Made by a program: the position numbers and the translations under genes
Notes under the pieces: generated by a model
What the model was told of the DNA's origin: nothing
Databases searched by the model: none
The model's input: the letters and a program-made list of their open reading frames with translations, nothing else
Origin: Chrysopilus asiliformis
Lineage: Eukaryota; Arthropoda; Insecta; Diptera; Rhagionidae
Length of the DNA stretch: 64,000 nt
NCBI GenBank assembly: GCA_964034945.1
Contig: OZ035962.1
Location: 51,702,231 to 51,766,230 of the forward strand
Direction of reading: 5' to 3'
Part shown: positions 32,701-43,358 of the stretch, piece by piece
Layout: each line of letters opens with the position of its first letter
How positions within the stretch are numbered: the stretch's first letter is position 1

Positions 32701-33272
32701 CGGGCCAGTGTCTTACTCGCGCGGGATATAAATCGCCAGAATCAAACTATAGGCTGGCCGCTGACTGCTTGACTTTCGAACACAGAGTGGTGATTCCAAC
32801 GACATTGCGCGAACCAATACTCAGCGACTTGCATACAGCACATCTGGGAATAGTGAAGATGAAGGGCCTGGCTCGATCGTTTGTGTTTTGGCCCGGAATC
32901 AATGCCGATATAGAACGCGTTGCAAAAGCATGTAATGAATGCGCAAAACATGCACATGTGTTGCCCAAGTTTAGGGAACACCACTGGGAGTACCCCAAAG
33001 GACCGTGGGAACGCGTTCATATAGACTACGCCGGACCATTCGCCGGCATGATGCTTCTTATCGTCTGTGATGCATACAGCAAGTGGCTGGAAGTAAAAAT
33101 CACGAGCACAATGACAACTAGCGCAACCACTTGTATTCTCGACGAAATGTTTGCAACCTATGGAGTACCAGTTACCATCGTCCGAGCTATCGTACTTTTC
33201 GTCCTGCGCAATCTGTGTATTTCCTGTCAGGAAATCCCCGCATGGACAAATGGGTTCCAGGGACCATCGTGA
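29793..33272 (+). CDS. Gag-Pol polyprotein, mag-like Ty3/gypsy, integrase core deleted
   Basis: One frame of 1159 codons from ATG 29793. A coiled Gag is followed by two zinc knuckles at about residues 259-292 (CYGCGGQHPRDQC and CNACGKKGHIARVC). Then come a retropepsin (LDTGAPCGIV, about 347), RT with LDITDAYTHL (about 585) and FFDDIILH (about 647, Phe-Phe-Asp-Asp in place of Y-x-D-D), and RNase H (TDASKTGLGAVLSH, about 793). The integrase finger follows (H at about 1013, CNECAKH at about 1050), then the first catalytic Asp (HIDYAGPF, about 1076). Near 33187 the frame jumps out of the integrase core: the second Asp and the Glu are missing. Order and sequence resemble the mag clade. A deletion derivative. 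Confidence 0.85.
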   Translation: MSISPEVLESLTNVFASAIQKAVSNATQAAVAAAAAAAPVTGSPAPKAAPFAIKEFRSSDATTVADYFKRFDWALQLSKINLAEHPHYARVFMGAELNDALKSLVSPKDPAELTYDEIKAILERHFDQAKNKYAESIKFRKTLQEEGETIANFALRLRQKAAHCDYAEFLDRMLIEQMLHGLQSRVICDAIITKKPATFMEAYEVAHSLEATHTTAVQVKDKTPLPGTTTPPSPETTNKLGYTSPKTKPGKQFGESANCYGCGGQHPRDQCKFRNAKCNACGKKGHIARVCKSKTSQITEQDPVSPLPTETVESIQYFNRVNEANATSPPERRMIPVRIEGKSLEMELDTGAPCGIVSAATLRRLKPNCRLQRTNRQFASYTRHKIECMGCIAVNVTVGKTSRRLNLYVMEGDFDSLFGREWIAHFGNEIDFNKLFSTADKVDQLTAAPPELTTDQQRRLDRVLARYDDVFSDVAGKLTGPPATLHLKSGTAPIFARAREIPLALRDAYAKEIESKIVSGFYERVEYSEWASTTHVVARKNGKIRITGNYKPTLNPRMIIDEHPIPRADHLFNEMRGAAVFCHLDITDAYTHLAIDEEFSHALTLNTPTHGLIRPKRAVYGAANIPAIWQRRMETVLQGIANARNFFDDIILHAEDFERLLEVLEAVLERMRAHGLRLNRSKCVFATHRVEFLGHRIDAQGVHKSDKHIAAVRDAPKPSTPEQLQLFLGKATYYSSFIPDLSTRDRPLRDMLRTEPFAWTTDAERAYLNIKDILVSPQVLMPYDPSLPLLLATDASKTGLGAVLSHKLSDGRERPVAYASRTMSSTEQRYPQMDKEALAIVWAVQKFFLYLYARHWTLITDHKPLTQILHPEKSLPVLCISRMANYADFLGSFDYDVVFKTTKANTNADYCSRAPLTVGQDADEGKDEEYDAFDVFIIRQVRQLPISAGYIGQETRKDPDLGKIVTLLETGQCLTRAGYKSPESNYRLAADCLTFEHRVVIPTTLREPILSDLHTAHLGIVKMKGLARSFVFWPGINADIERVAKACNECAKHAHVLPKFREHHWEYPKGPWERVHIDYAGPFAGMMLLIVCDAYSKWLEVKITSTMTTSATTCILDEMFATYGVPVTIVRAIVLFVLRNLCISCQEIPAWTNGFQGPS

Positions 33273-33670
33273 GCCGCTTGGGAGACCTTCACTATGAAAT
33301 CGATTATTTCGGACGACGATTCAAGCGACACATCGATCAGGTGCGAGGCCACTTGGCGGGAGATGATGCGAGTGACAACCCAGAGAGAGAGATCTTGTCG
33401 GCGCGACCTAACGAGGAACCAACACCTAGCAGGGTTCCTATTCAAATCGAGCCTACAGTAACGCCAGTGGGGACACCTGCAATTCATCCAGAAGAGCTAT
33501 CGACACGGCACGACGAAGAGGCTGCAGGCTCAGCCGGGGGCCTACCTCCTCGACCAGCAGAAGCATTGATGTTAGACAGCGCTCCAGGAAATCGAGAGAT
33601 CGTATCACCGGCGACGCCGCGAAGATCAACCCGACAAAGGAGGCCGCGGGTCCCATACTCGCCTCCGTAA
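33187..33670 (+). CDS. Integrase C-terminal (GPY/F-like) domain, displaced frame
   Basis: In the +2 frame relative to Gag-Pol, the codons from about 33190 read RPAQSVYFLSGNPRMDKWV then GTIVSRLGDLHYEIDYFG. This fits the C-terminal GPY/F module of Ty3/gypsy integrases. A Pro/Thr/Arg-rich tail runs to the stop at 33668-33670. It belongs downstream of the integrase core that is missing, so the deletion also changed frame. Its nominal start at 33131 lies inside the Gag-Pol frame and is not meaningful. Confidence 0.7.
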
Positions 33671-33694
33671 TGGCTGGGCAGGAGAGGGAAGAAA

Positions 33695-33898
33695 TGAGGT
33701 GTTTGGGGTAATTCATTTTCACTGAGTTTGCTACTATCTGGCAACCCCGGATGCATGTTTGTTCTTGTTCTTGTTTTGTTATGATTGAATCATGCAGTTC
33801 TGTCATTTTGTTTATCTGAAAAAGTGTTAACACGACTGTTTCCTAATAAACGAGAATATTGCAAATATTAACATAGTTTGAATAATCAAGACACAACA
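33695..33898 (+). repeat. 3' LTR (204 bp)
   Basis: Preceded by a polypurine tract (ggagagggaagaaa). By eye it differs from the 5' LTR at one site (gattgaatcatgc versus gattgcatcatgc). TSD GGTTT follows at 33899-33903, matching the left side. Confidence 0.9.
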
Positions 33899-34400
33899 GG
33901 TTTCATCTTTCTACAAGATTTCGCAAAAATACCAGAGCTAGCCAAGAAATTTTACAGAGAAGTCCTGATGTGGAAATCCGTTAACCGGAAGTAACTAAAA
34001 CGGCGGCTTTTTAAAAACTACGATTTCGTTTTTTTGCAATTTATTCCGAAACTAACCATTTTCCAGTAGTCTTAAACTTGGAGACAACTAAGATATGCCG
34101 GTATTTCAAAAAAAATTTTTTTTTTGCGAATATCTCGAAAACTAATGGGTTTTTGGTGGTTAAACGTATAAGGAGAATTAAAACCGTGTTAATTCTACCT
34201 GGGTGCACTCAGCCCACAGTAGAGCATCCGCCAGGTAGCTAAATTATTTATTAAATTTAACTTTTTCAAAACATCGGAAAAACATCGAGGTATCAATGTT
34301 TTCAGGACGATGTTTTTTGACATCGATGTCGCCTTAAAAAAAAACATCGATTTTCGATATATCGAGGTTTTATGAACGATGTTGCATCCCTAGGTGTGGG

Positions 34401-34543
34401 CACATCAAATTTCGTCAAAAGAAAATTTAAAAAGGCATCTCCAAGAGTGGAGCTCGATAAGCAGCGATGAATGTAAGAAACTCGTCGCATCCATGCCTAA
34501 GAGGGTCGCTGCCGTTATAAAGGCGAAGGGTGGCCCCACAAAA
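34401..34543 (+). pseudogene. Tc1-like transposase C-terminus
   Basis: Reads CKKLVASMPKRVAAVIKAKG then GPTKY and TAA, the standard Tc1 C-terminal end. In frame with 29286 once the hAT and one TSD are removed. A polyadenylation-like AATAAA follows near 34563, then the right TIR. Confidence 0.85.
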
Positions 34544-34676
34544 TATTAAATTTTTATCATACAATAAACGATTAACTTCTACTAAAACTATTTTTATTTG
34601 ACTCCATCTAAATATAACTGTTATTGTGCCATATATCATGGGTGCTCAATACTTTTGGCCAAGGCTGTATACTAGA

Positions 34677-35555
34677 GCGGGAGCCGTAGAACAAAAAATA
34701 ACAACGAACAGTTGACGGGACGAAATATGTTTGAATACCTGGATCTTGATCTAACTAAGAAAAAAATCTTCTACGGCGACCTTCCAAAGTGGTGCTAAAT
34801 GGGTGACAGATCGCGTTTTATACCGCGGTTTCGTTGTTAAAAAAAACGACGAGTTAACGGGACAAAATTTATTGCAGGATGTAGATCTTGGTCCAACTAA
34901 GAAAAAAATGTTCTACAGCAACCTTGTCAGGTGGTGCTAAATGGGTGACAGATCGCGATAAATGACATACGTTTTAGTATTTTGGCAAGAGTTCAGTTTA
35001 GCGACATTGACGCTACAGATTTTTGGTGTATAGGGAGGGATAGAGGGAGGCATCCCCTATCCAAAATGGGTATTTTTAGGCGTCGCTCGCCCCCCTTGCC
35101 CCCTCCAGGGGTCCTCAAACTTTGTATGAAACTTTTTTCTGGGGGGTGGTGGGGGGGTGTGTGGTACCTCAAATGAAAGGTAATGAAGAGTACATTCCAA
35201 AAATATATAGCATGATGGGATTTCCCACCTCACCATTCGATTTATACCCCTTCGTGGGGTAAATATACCCCTTCGATCTGTCGCCCATTTAGCACCACCT
35301 AACAAGGTTGCTGTAGAACATTTTTTTCTTAGTTGGACCAAGATCTAGATGCTGCAACAAATTTTGTCCCGTTAACTCGTCGTTTTTTTTTTAACAACGA
35401 AACCGCGGTATAAAACGCGATCTGTCACCCATTTAGCACCACCTGACAAGGTTGCCGTAGAACATTTTTTTCTTAGTTAGATCAAGATCCAGGTATTCAA
35501 ACATATTTCGTCCCGTCAACTGTTCGTTGTTATTTTTTGTTCTACGGCTCCCGGG
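34677..35555. mobile_element. Foldback element with ~280 bp inverted arms
   Basis: The left arm, gggagccgtagaacaaaa to gggtgacagatcgcg (34677-34963), is inverted at about 35262-35555. Each arm contains two diverged tandem copies of 'ggtggtgctaaatgggtg', so each arm is itself a duplication. The centre (34964-35261) has runs of G and C (ggggggtggtgggg) and does not code. It abuts the Tc1 right end and the Penelope-like RT. No clear TSD. Confidence 0.75.
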
Positions 35556-36268
35556 CTATAACAATATCTTTGGGACAAATGAAATGATGGTTAGTTTTGA
35601 CATTGTATCTCTATTCACGAACATTCCAGCAGATCTAGCTATTCAAATTGTTTCACAAAAATGCGATAAAATTTCAGGAATGACGAATTTTGACAAAACT
35701 AGATTTATGGATTTTTTAAAATTTTGTATTATTGACAATAATTATTTCTTATTTAACAATAAACTTTACAAACAGAAATTCGGTGTTCCGATGGGCAGCC
35801 CAATATCCCCAATAATAGCTGACGTAGTCACACAACATATATTAGTGGAGACAATGAAAAAACTGACTTTTGTACCAAAATTGTTTGTTAAATATGTTGA
35901 CGACATTTTTGCGATAATCCCTACAGACAAAGTTGATTACACCTTACGAACACTTAATAGTTTTAATCCCTGCATACAGTTTACAGTTGAATTGGAAAAA
36001 ATAGCACCCTACCCTTTCTCAATATGCTTTGCGTAAAAGAAGTTGATCGCAATATCAAACGAATTGCTACAAGAAGGACATCACCTCTGATAGAATTCTC
36101 AATTTTCATTCTCATCATCCCTATTCCCAAAAACTTAACACGGCCGTTCAATTCATAAAACAGATTCTAAACCTTAGTGATAGCTAATTTCATAACTCAA
36201 ATATCAGACATATTAAAGTAGTTCTATTTAAGAACAATTACCTCCATAACTTCATTAAAAAAGCCCTT
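35556..36268 (+). pseudogene. Penelope-like reverse transcriptase, 5'-truncated
   Basis: From about 35556 the frame shows RT motif A (MMVSFDIVSLFTNIP), motif B (KQKFGVPMGSPISPIIADVV) and motif C (KYVDDIFAI), with wording typical of Penelope-like elements. A frameshift near 36000 moves the reading to LPFLNMLCVKEVDRNIK and beyond, ending in FIKKAL at the insertion point (36267). The N-terminal RT region is missing at the foldback boundary. Confidence 0.8.
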
Positions 36269-36269
36269 A

Positions 36270-37671
36270 AGGGACAAACAGATGACGGCAGCAACTGCAA
36301 CTGCGGCGTCGACTGCGACGTCTTTTTGGGCGTCGAAAAGTCGAGTGGAACACATGCATGAAACTCGACGTCGGGCAGTGTTCCAACAACAACAACTTTG
36401 ACATTTCTGAATCGTGTTTGCAAGATATTAAAAATGATTGTTCTGTACGATAATTTTCAAAAATTGATGTTAATGTGTGCGCGTTTTTGCATTATTATAA
36501 TGTTGTTGTTGACGACAGTTAAACATAAAAATTAAAGCCTAGTACGCAGTTCGAGTAAAATGGAATTTTCCATACAAATTTAACACTGCGCTTAAATTTA
36601 ACCTCAGAAATTTTACCAAGCGGTACGCAGTTCGCTGGTAAAATGATGTGAAAAACTCATGTTGCAATGTTGCCTCACTAGTTGGCGTAGAAAGTCTCCA
36701 CTTGATTTTACCAGCATTTTAACTGTTCGGTACATTAAATTCGAGGTAAAAATTTGACAGATGAAAATAATAGAGGTTCTGTTTCCAGTTTTCTTAACGA
36801 GTGTGGTTTTTTAATTGTGTGTGCTCGGCTGTCAATGTTTTTTCTCCACAAACAGTTTTTACTTCGGTTTTAATGTGCCAATTTGGAGACCGCGTTAAAA
36901 TTTCATTTTACTCGAACTGCGTACTAGGCTTAAAAATAAAAATCTAACATTAATACAAAATACTTTGATAACTAAACGGAAGTGAATTGAAGTTAACTGA
37001 AAAAAAAAATATTAATCAAAAAAATTTAATCAAATGAAAAGTTTGTAATTTAAATCAAACGGAAATTATATTAAATTTTAACTAAAAATAAATAAAGAAG
37101 GATCAAATCAAGAAAGAAAAATCAAGAAAAGAAAGGGCCAAGAAGGAATTTGGACAGGAAACAGAAGATTTATCAAGAGAAAAGAAAAACTAAAGTATTT
37201 TCTTATAAATTTAATTAATTTGTAACAATTATAATTATTTGTAATTTATAGGAATTTTAAAGCCTCATTTTCTTAATAACAAAAATAATAAATTATAATG
37301 AAATATTTTTAATATACCGTTTTAATCAACTTGAATAAATTGATAGGAAAGGAGCGCTAAAAATTCGAATTCTGTTAACCGGGCGTTAACAGTTGTTATT
37401 AATTAATGTTATTATATTGCACAAAACACTTTTGACGTTCACTTATTATATATCGGTGTTGTCAATCCTCATTTTCTCTAAAATTTTCGGTGGCACCCCC
37501 ACGACGACGTCGTCGAATTTAGAGATTTTGCTAAATTTATTTTGAAGCCGAAGCCGCAGTCGCAGTTGCTGCCGTCATGTAGGCTGCTCCATATGAATTC
37601 ATGGTTTCTAATTTTTTTGAAGTCGCAGTCGACGCCGCAGTCGCAGTTGCTGCCGTCATCTGTTTGTCCCT
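36270..37671. mobile_element. TTA-flanked TIR element (Harbinger-like) inside the Penelope-like gene
   Basis: TIRs AGGGACAAACAGATGACGG continue over gcagcaactgc and gcggcgtcgactgcgac. TTA lies at 36267-36269 and 37672-37674. A 3 bp TWA duplication is typical of PIF/Harbinger. Removing it with one TTA rejoins RT and endonuclease (aaa gcc ctt acc atc). The interior contains a smaller MITE (36536-36930), A-rich sequence with no gene (36931-37400) and a gacgacgtcgtcga palindrome near 37502. Confidence 0.8.
36536..36930. mobile_element. 395 bp MITE, TSD TAA
   Basis: TIRs AGCCTAGTACGCAGTTCG and its inverse continue over agtaaaatg. TAA occurs at 36533-36535 and 36931-36933. The motif gtacgcagttcg recurs internally near 36614. 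Nested in the TTA-flanked element. Confidence 0.85.
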
Positions 37672-38279
37672 TTACCATCGCAAGTCATAATATGAATAAC
37701 ATCATCCCGCCCAACATAAGTCCTGTGATTGATCAATATTATCGCAGCATAACATATGTAAACGGGATTACAGAACAAATTACTAGAGTAATTAAAAAAT
37801 ATACAAACAATACCATGTTGGCTTACAATAATAAATTCACTCTACGCAATATTTTTACGAAATTAAAAGATCCCATCCCGAAGCAAAAAAGATCAAACAT
37901 CATCTACAAAATACCTTGTAAAGGCAACGAGGGAACAGGGGAACCCTGTTCTCTCAATTATGTTGGTCAAACAGGTCAATTTCTGGAGAAACGATTAATT
38001 GGGCATAAGAGCAGCCTAAAAAGAGCACGAGAGAATCCTCATCACACTGCAGTGGTAGAGCATTATCTCGAAGTTGGTCACACACCGGACTTTGACAACA
38101 CAGAGATAATAGACACACAAAGTAACTACAATAAACGTTTGACAACTGAAGCTTTACACATCTACACACAGAACACATACAACAAAAAACGTGACACTGA
38201 AGACATGAACGCGATATATTGTGCATTAGTACAAGATTTTCAAATCAACACACGCAAAAGAAAGAGAAGAGAAACATAA
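37672..38279 (+). pseudogene. Penelope-like GIY-YIG endonuclease domain
   Basis: In frame with FIKKAL after removal of the insert. It reads HNMNNIIPPNISPVIDQYY, then the linker PKQKRSNIIYKIPC. The GIY-YIG-type endonuclease follows: LNYVGQTGQFLEKRL, GHKSSLKRA and HHTAVVEHYLEVGH. RT followed by GIY-YIG is diagnostic for Penelope-like elements, which prime on DNA nicked by this domain. It ends in TAA at 38277-38279. The first 40 codons of the longer open frame upstream belong to the inserted TIR. Confidence 0.85.
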
Positions 38280-38680
38280 CGTAAGACATAACGTAACCTA
38301 CACCATCGCATTAAAAACTGTTGCTGTACTGAACTGTTACCACTGTCAGCTGTTTTACTTTTTCTCCTTTTCGTTTTTCTTGTTCATTTTTGGTTGTTAA
38401 TTTAAAGTATTTTATCTATGTTATTTATTTATTTATTTTAATATAACATTTAGACAAAGTTTTTACGGCTAAATATTAACAGTTATAACATAGTTAGTGC
38501 ATTTAAATAATTGTTTAACGTAAGTCTCCTTTTATCATTATAATTGTAAAATTATTGGTGTTTAATAAAACATATTATAAATAGGCCTCTGAAGATGAGC
38601 CAAAACAAGGCTCGAAACGTCAGGCTGGAAAATTAAACACAAGTTTTGTTTTATTTCCTAAAATTGGACCGCTAAGCCCT
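38280..38680 (+). mobile_element. Penelope-like 3' region
   Basis: Non-coding tail: AT-rich with ttatttatttatttatttt near 38423-38440, then the hammerhead-like motif and a T-rich end. Boundary with the satellite region is approximate. Confidence 0.5.
38589..38620 (+). ncRNA. Hammerhead-like motif, copy 2
   Basis: CTGAAGA, then a stem GAGCC / GGCTC around aaaacaa, then GAAACGTC. It sits in the tail of an element type known to carry hammerhead ribozymes. The stem differs in sequence from the motif at 10289 but keeps pairing. Whether it cleaves cannot be told from the sequence. Confidence 0.4.
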
Positions 38681-38854
38681 AAGAAAAATATACTAAGAAA
38701 AATATTCCTTTAAAAAGGGTACTGCGCAGGAACACATCAACAGGAAATATAGCCAGCAACCAGTATCGAACCCAGGAGCTCACAAACGGCGGAAAACAGC
38801 AGACGCCGGAAACTGTTGACGGAGCAAAAGGTGCTCGAAGAAGCACTGCAGGGA

Positions 38855-40010
38855 CTTGAATATTAAATGATGCGTGCAAGATGCTCCGATACTCATGACC
38901 ATGGGGGAAAAAACACTTTGAGGTTAGGTTCACCATACGACTAACCGCGCGGAATACCGAAATATCCAAATTACCAGAATGGTATACACTATTCATAAAC
39001 TAAAATTGATGTACAATGATCAGTAACTGATGCCCTTAAGAGGCTCCAATACTCATGGCCATAAGGAGAAAACACTTTGAGATTAGATTCACCATACGCC
39101 GATCCGCGTGGCCTATAGAAATATGCAAATTACAGGAATGGTATACACAAACCGAATGCCAATAAATGCATTAATTATAGCACATGAAAATTTGTTTAAA
39201 ATATGAGTTAGATGTAAACCGATCCGTAAACCACGTTATCAAATAGTTCAGAAATTCACCAAAAAGGTTGCAAGGAAAAAAATAAAAAAAGAGTCAAAAT
39301 GAATAAGTTCACTTTTTTACGATTATCTCGTTCATAAACTGTATTTGATGTACTATGATCAGTAACTGATGCCCTTAAGAGGCTCCAATACTCATGGCCA
39401 TAAGGAGAAAACACTTTGAGGTTAGATTCACCATACGTCGATCCGCGTGGCCTATAGAAATATGCAAATTACAGAAATGGTATACACAAACCGAATGCCA
39501 ATAAATGCATTAATTATAGCACATGAAAATTTGTTTAAAATATGAGTTAGATGTAAACCGATCCGTAAACCACGTTATCAAATAGTTCAGAAATTCACCA
39601 AAAAGGTTGCAAGGAAAAAAATAAAAAAAGAGTCAAAATGAATAAGTTCACTTTTTTACGATTATCTCGTTCATAAACTGTATTTGATGTACTATGATCA
39701 GTAACTGATGCCCTTAAGAGGCTCCAATACTCATGGCCATAAGGAGAAAACACTTTGAGGTTAGATTCACCATACGCCGATCCGCGTGGCCTATAGAAAT
39801 ATGCAAATTACAGGAATGGTATACACAAACCGAATGCCAATAAATGCATTAATTATAGCACATGAAAATTTGTTTAAAATATGAGTTAGATGTAAACTGA
39901 TCCGTAAACCACGTTATCAAATAATTCAGAATTTCACCAAAAAGGTTGTGAAAAATAAGAGTCAAAATGAATAAGTTCACTTTTACGATTATCTCGTTTG
40001 TTAATTTAAG
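38855..40010 (+). repeat. 339 bp satellite, three units plus a diverged partial unit
   Basis: gatcagtaactgatgccc occurs at 39018, 39357 and 39696, giving a period of exactly 339 bp. Units share gaggctccaatactcat, ccgatccgcgtggcc and acgttatcaaatagttc. A diverged partial unit precedes them (38855-38995). The last unit has lost about 20 bases in its A-rich part. 38680-38854 upstream is unassigned. Confidence 0.9.
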
Positions 40011-40375
40011 ATTATGCCATTGATACACGAAATATATTAAATTAGATACCCTGTAATCACAAAAGAATTAACGAAAGTTACCAAAAAATGATACTGTGAG
40101 CCACGTCAGCACATTTTTTTCTATTTTGCCCAGAACTCGGACAAAGAAAAAACTTCTGGAGCAAGTGAAAACACGTCTATCTCGCTCGGCTGCTCGATGT
40201 GTCATTTAGCAAAGTTCCTTACTTCGAAATTGACGCCCTTGATAGGTAAGTCTGAAACTTATGTGAGAGATTCCGGTCATTTTGTCGAATTAATAAAAAC
40301 ATAAAATTTGATAAGGATGATATTATGGTCAGTCTCCTTATTCACTAATGTACCGATTGAGGGTGCCGGTCAATT
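40011..40375. other. Non-coding spacer
   Basis: No gene or repeat recognised between the satellite and the minisatellite. Confidence 0.3.
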
Positions 40376-40379
40376 CATC

Positions 40380-40582
40380 GTAAACAATTTATCGTGAAAC
40401 AATTTATCGTGAACAATTTACCGTTAAACAATTTATCGTAAGAACAATATATCGTAAGAACAATTTATCGTAAGAACAATTTATCGTAAGACAATTTATC
40501 GTAAGAACAATTTATCGTAAGATAATTTATCGTAAGAACAATTTATCGTAAGACAATTTATCGTAAGAACAATTTATCGTAA
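40380..40582 (+). repeat. 16-18 bp minisatellite (ACAATTTATCGTAAGA)
   Basis: About a dozen imperfect copies of acaatttatcgtaaga, with early units reading acaatttatcgtgaa. Purely repetitive. Confidence 0.9.
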
Positions 40583-40599
40583 TGAAGATTATTGTGGGA

Positions 40600-40735
40600 A
40601 GTTAGGGAAGTGTTGTGGAGATGGGTCGGGTTGGTGATGGGTTGGGTGGGTGATGGGTTGGGTGATGGTAGTGGAGGGTGGGTTGTGGGGAGGGGGTGGG
40701 AGGGGCAGGGAGAGGGGAGGGGGGGATAAATTAAT
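40600..40735 (+). repeat. G-rich strand with quadruplex potential
   Basis: About 130 bases containing many GGG runs (gggtgatgggttgggtgg, ggggagggggtgggag) and almost no C. Several sets of four G-runs lie within short spacing, which meets the usual G-quadruplex rule. It directly precedes the dinucleotide tract. Confidence 0.75.
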
Positions 40736-40744
40736 GATGTTTCG

Positions 40745-42240
<1,496 letters not shown>

Positions 42241-42269
42241 ATGACTACTGTTCAGGAAGCCATTTACAA

Positions 42270-42708
42270 CCGTCGCACACTTGAGCTAAGCGAGCTCGAC
42301 TACGTGAACTAAGTTTCTCGCTGAAAGTAAAATCCTTAGCATTTGCATTGGCGACCGCACACTTCAGCGAAACTATGAAACTACATCGCGTAGTCATGGG
42401 CGACGCGGACTAAGCTCGCTTGCGTAGTTCAGATCTCAACTACGCGAACTACTTCGCTGGCATCGCTGACACTCACATATAAATTTTTTCGGCGTTATAC
42501 AGTCTAGAATCGGTGTTTTCAAAGGTGTAGTATTTTGTGGACATAAATGTGTAAGTGCCAATTGCATTTGGACTGGAAAACGTGAAAATATTTACCGAAA
42601 ATATCGCCGTGTAGCTTAGCTCAAGTGTGCAACGAGGTGAGCTAACCCAGCTAAGCTATGTAACTATAGCTAGCCTCGCTCACATAGCTTAGTTGAAGTG
42701 TGCGACGG
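42270..42708. mobile_element. 439 bp MITE in the gag N-terminus
   Basis: TIRs are CCGTCGCACACTT and AAGTGTGCGACGG. Removing 42270-42708 joins tac aa|c tgt gat and keeps the gag frame; no TSD is visible. The interior repeats gagctaagc, agcttag and actacgcgaac in both orientations, so it may be a set of subterminal sites. Confidence 0.75.
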
Positions 42709-43358
42709 CTGTGATGCTCTCCGAGTCGAAATATTTAACCTAACTGGTTCATTAAACGCCCAAATAAATTTGACAAACACTCTACAACGACAATTCACAA
42801 GTTTTCAAGAACAAACAAAACAAAGACTAGATACGTTAACGTTACCTTCAGAAATTACCGAAGAACCGCCTTTGGTAAGACCAACTACTGAAGCTGACCT
42901 TAACCAACAAAGTAAGATCCCTGACCCTGTCAAAGAAATTAAGACTTTCAATGGGAACCCAACAACTTATGCTTCTTGGGTAAAGTCTGTGGAAAATGTT
43001 TTAGAGGATTACAAAATAATCAGAACAAAACCTCGATATAGAGCAATAATCAGATCTATACGACAAAAGATTATTGACGAAGCGGATACTGCTCTAATAG
43101 CATACAATACTCCAGACGAGGATTGGTTTGCTATAAAGAAATGTCTCTCCCTGCATTACGCCGATAAGAGAGATATAAGAACACTCGAGTATCAATTGTA
43201 CTCATTACACCAAGGTAAGAAAACTATCGACGAATTTTTCGGTGAAATAAATCATCACCTTACCTTAATTGTAAATAAAGTGCAAACTGAATGTCTTAGC
43301 CCAGAGATAACCGCGAATATGATTGAAGCACACCGAAACAGAGCCTTAGATACTTTCA
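42709..43358 (+). pseudogene. Gypsy Gag, first part
   Basis: Continues from the ten codons at 42241-42269 (MTTVQEAIYN). It shows IKTFNGNPTTYASWVKSVEN and YQLYSLHQGKKTIDEFFGEI, characteristic of gypsy-type capsids that lack a strong zinc knuckle. It ends at RALDTF, where the Helitron enters; the frame that runs on to 43504 is read-through into the insert. Confidence 0.8.

Larger units (their letters stand above)
29287..34392. mobile_element. Non-autonomous hAT, TSD GGTGTGGG, carrying an LTR element
   Basis: Ends TAGGGATGCCAAC (29287) and GTTGCATCCCTA (ends 34392) with GGTGTGGG at 29279-29286 and 34393-34400. Subterminal DNA is full of acatcgaggtatcg motifs in both orientations (29300-29400, 34262-34380). 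Removing it with one TSD copy rejoins the Tc1 transposase frame exactly (aag gtg tgg gca cat). 29400-29532 and 33904-34260 are non-coding hAT interior on either side of the LTR element. Confidence 0.9.
19022..34667 (+). mobile_element. Tc1/mariner element expanded by nested insertions
   Basis: Left TIR CAGCCTTGGACAAAAGTATT from 19022 and right TIR (inverse of CAGCCTTGGCCAAAAGTATT) ending at 34667 are flanked by TA (19020-19021, 34668-34669). The transposase (27741-29286 and 34401-34543) is oriented left to right. The copy holds a hAT (19157-20794), a Helitron-like block (about 20938-27700), a transposase-splitting MITE (about 27840-28387) and a hAT (29287-34392) that carries a young LTR element. 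Linking the left TIR to this transposase across about 7 kb is inference. The alternative is that the left TIR belongs to another Tc1 copy. Confidence 0.6.

Noticed and set aside
30093..33020. Several minus-strand and +2 frames across Gag-Pol
   Set aside because: Shadows of the 1159-codon polyprotein; no domains.
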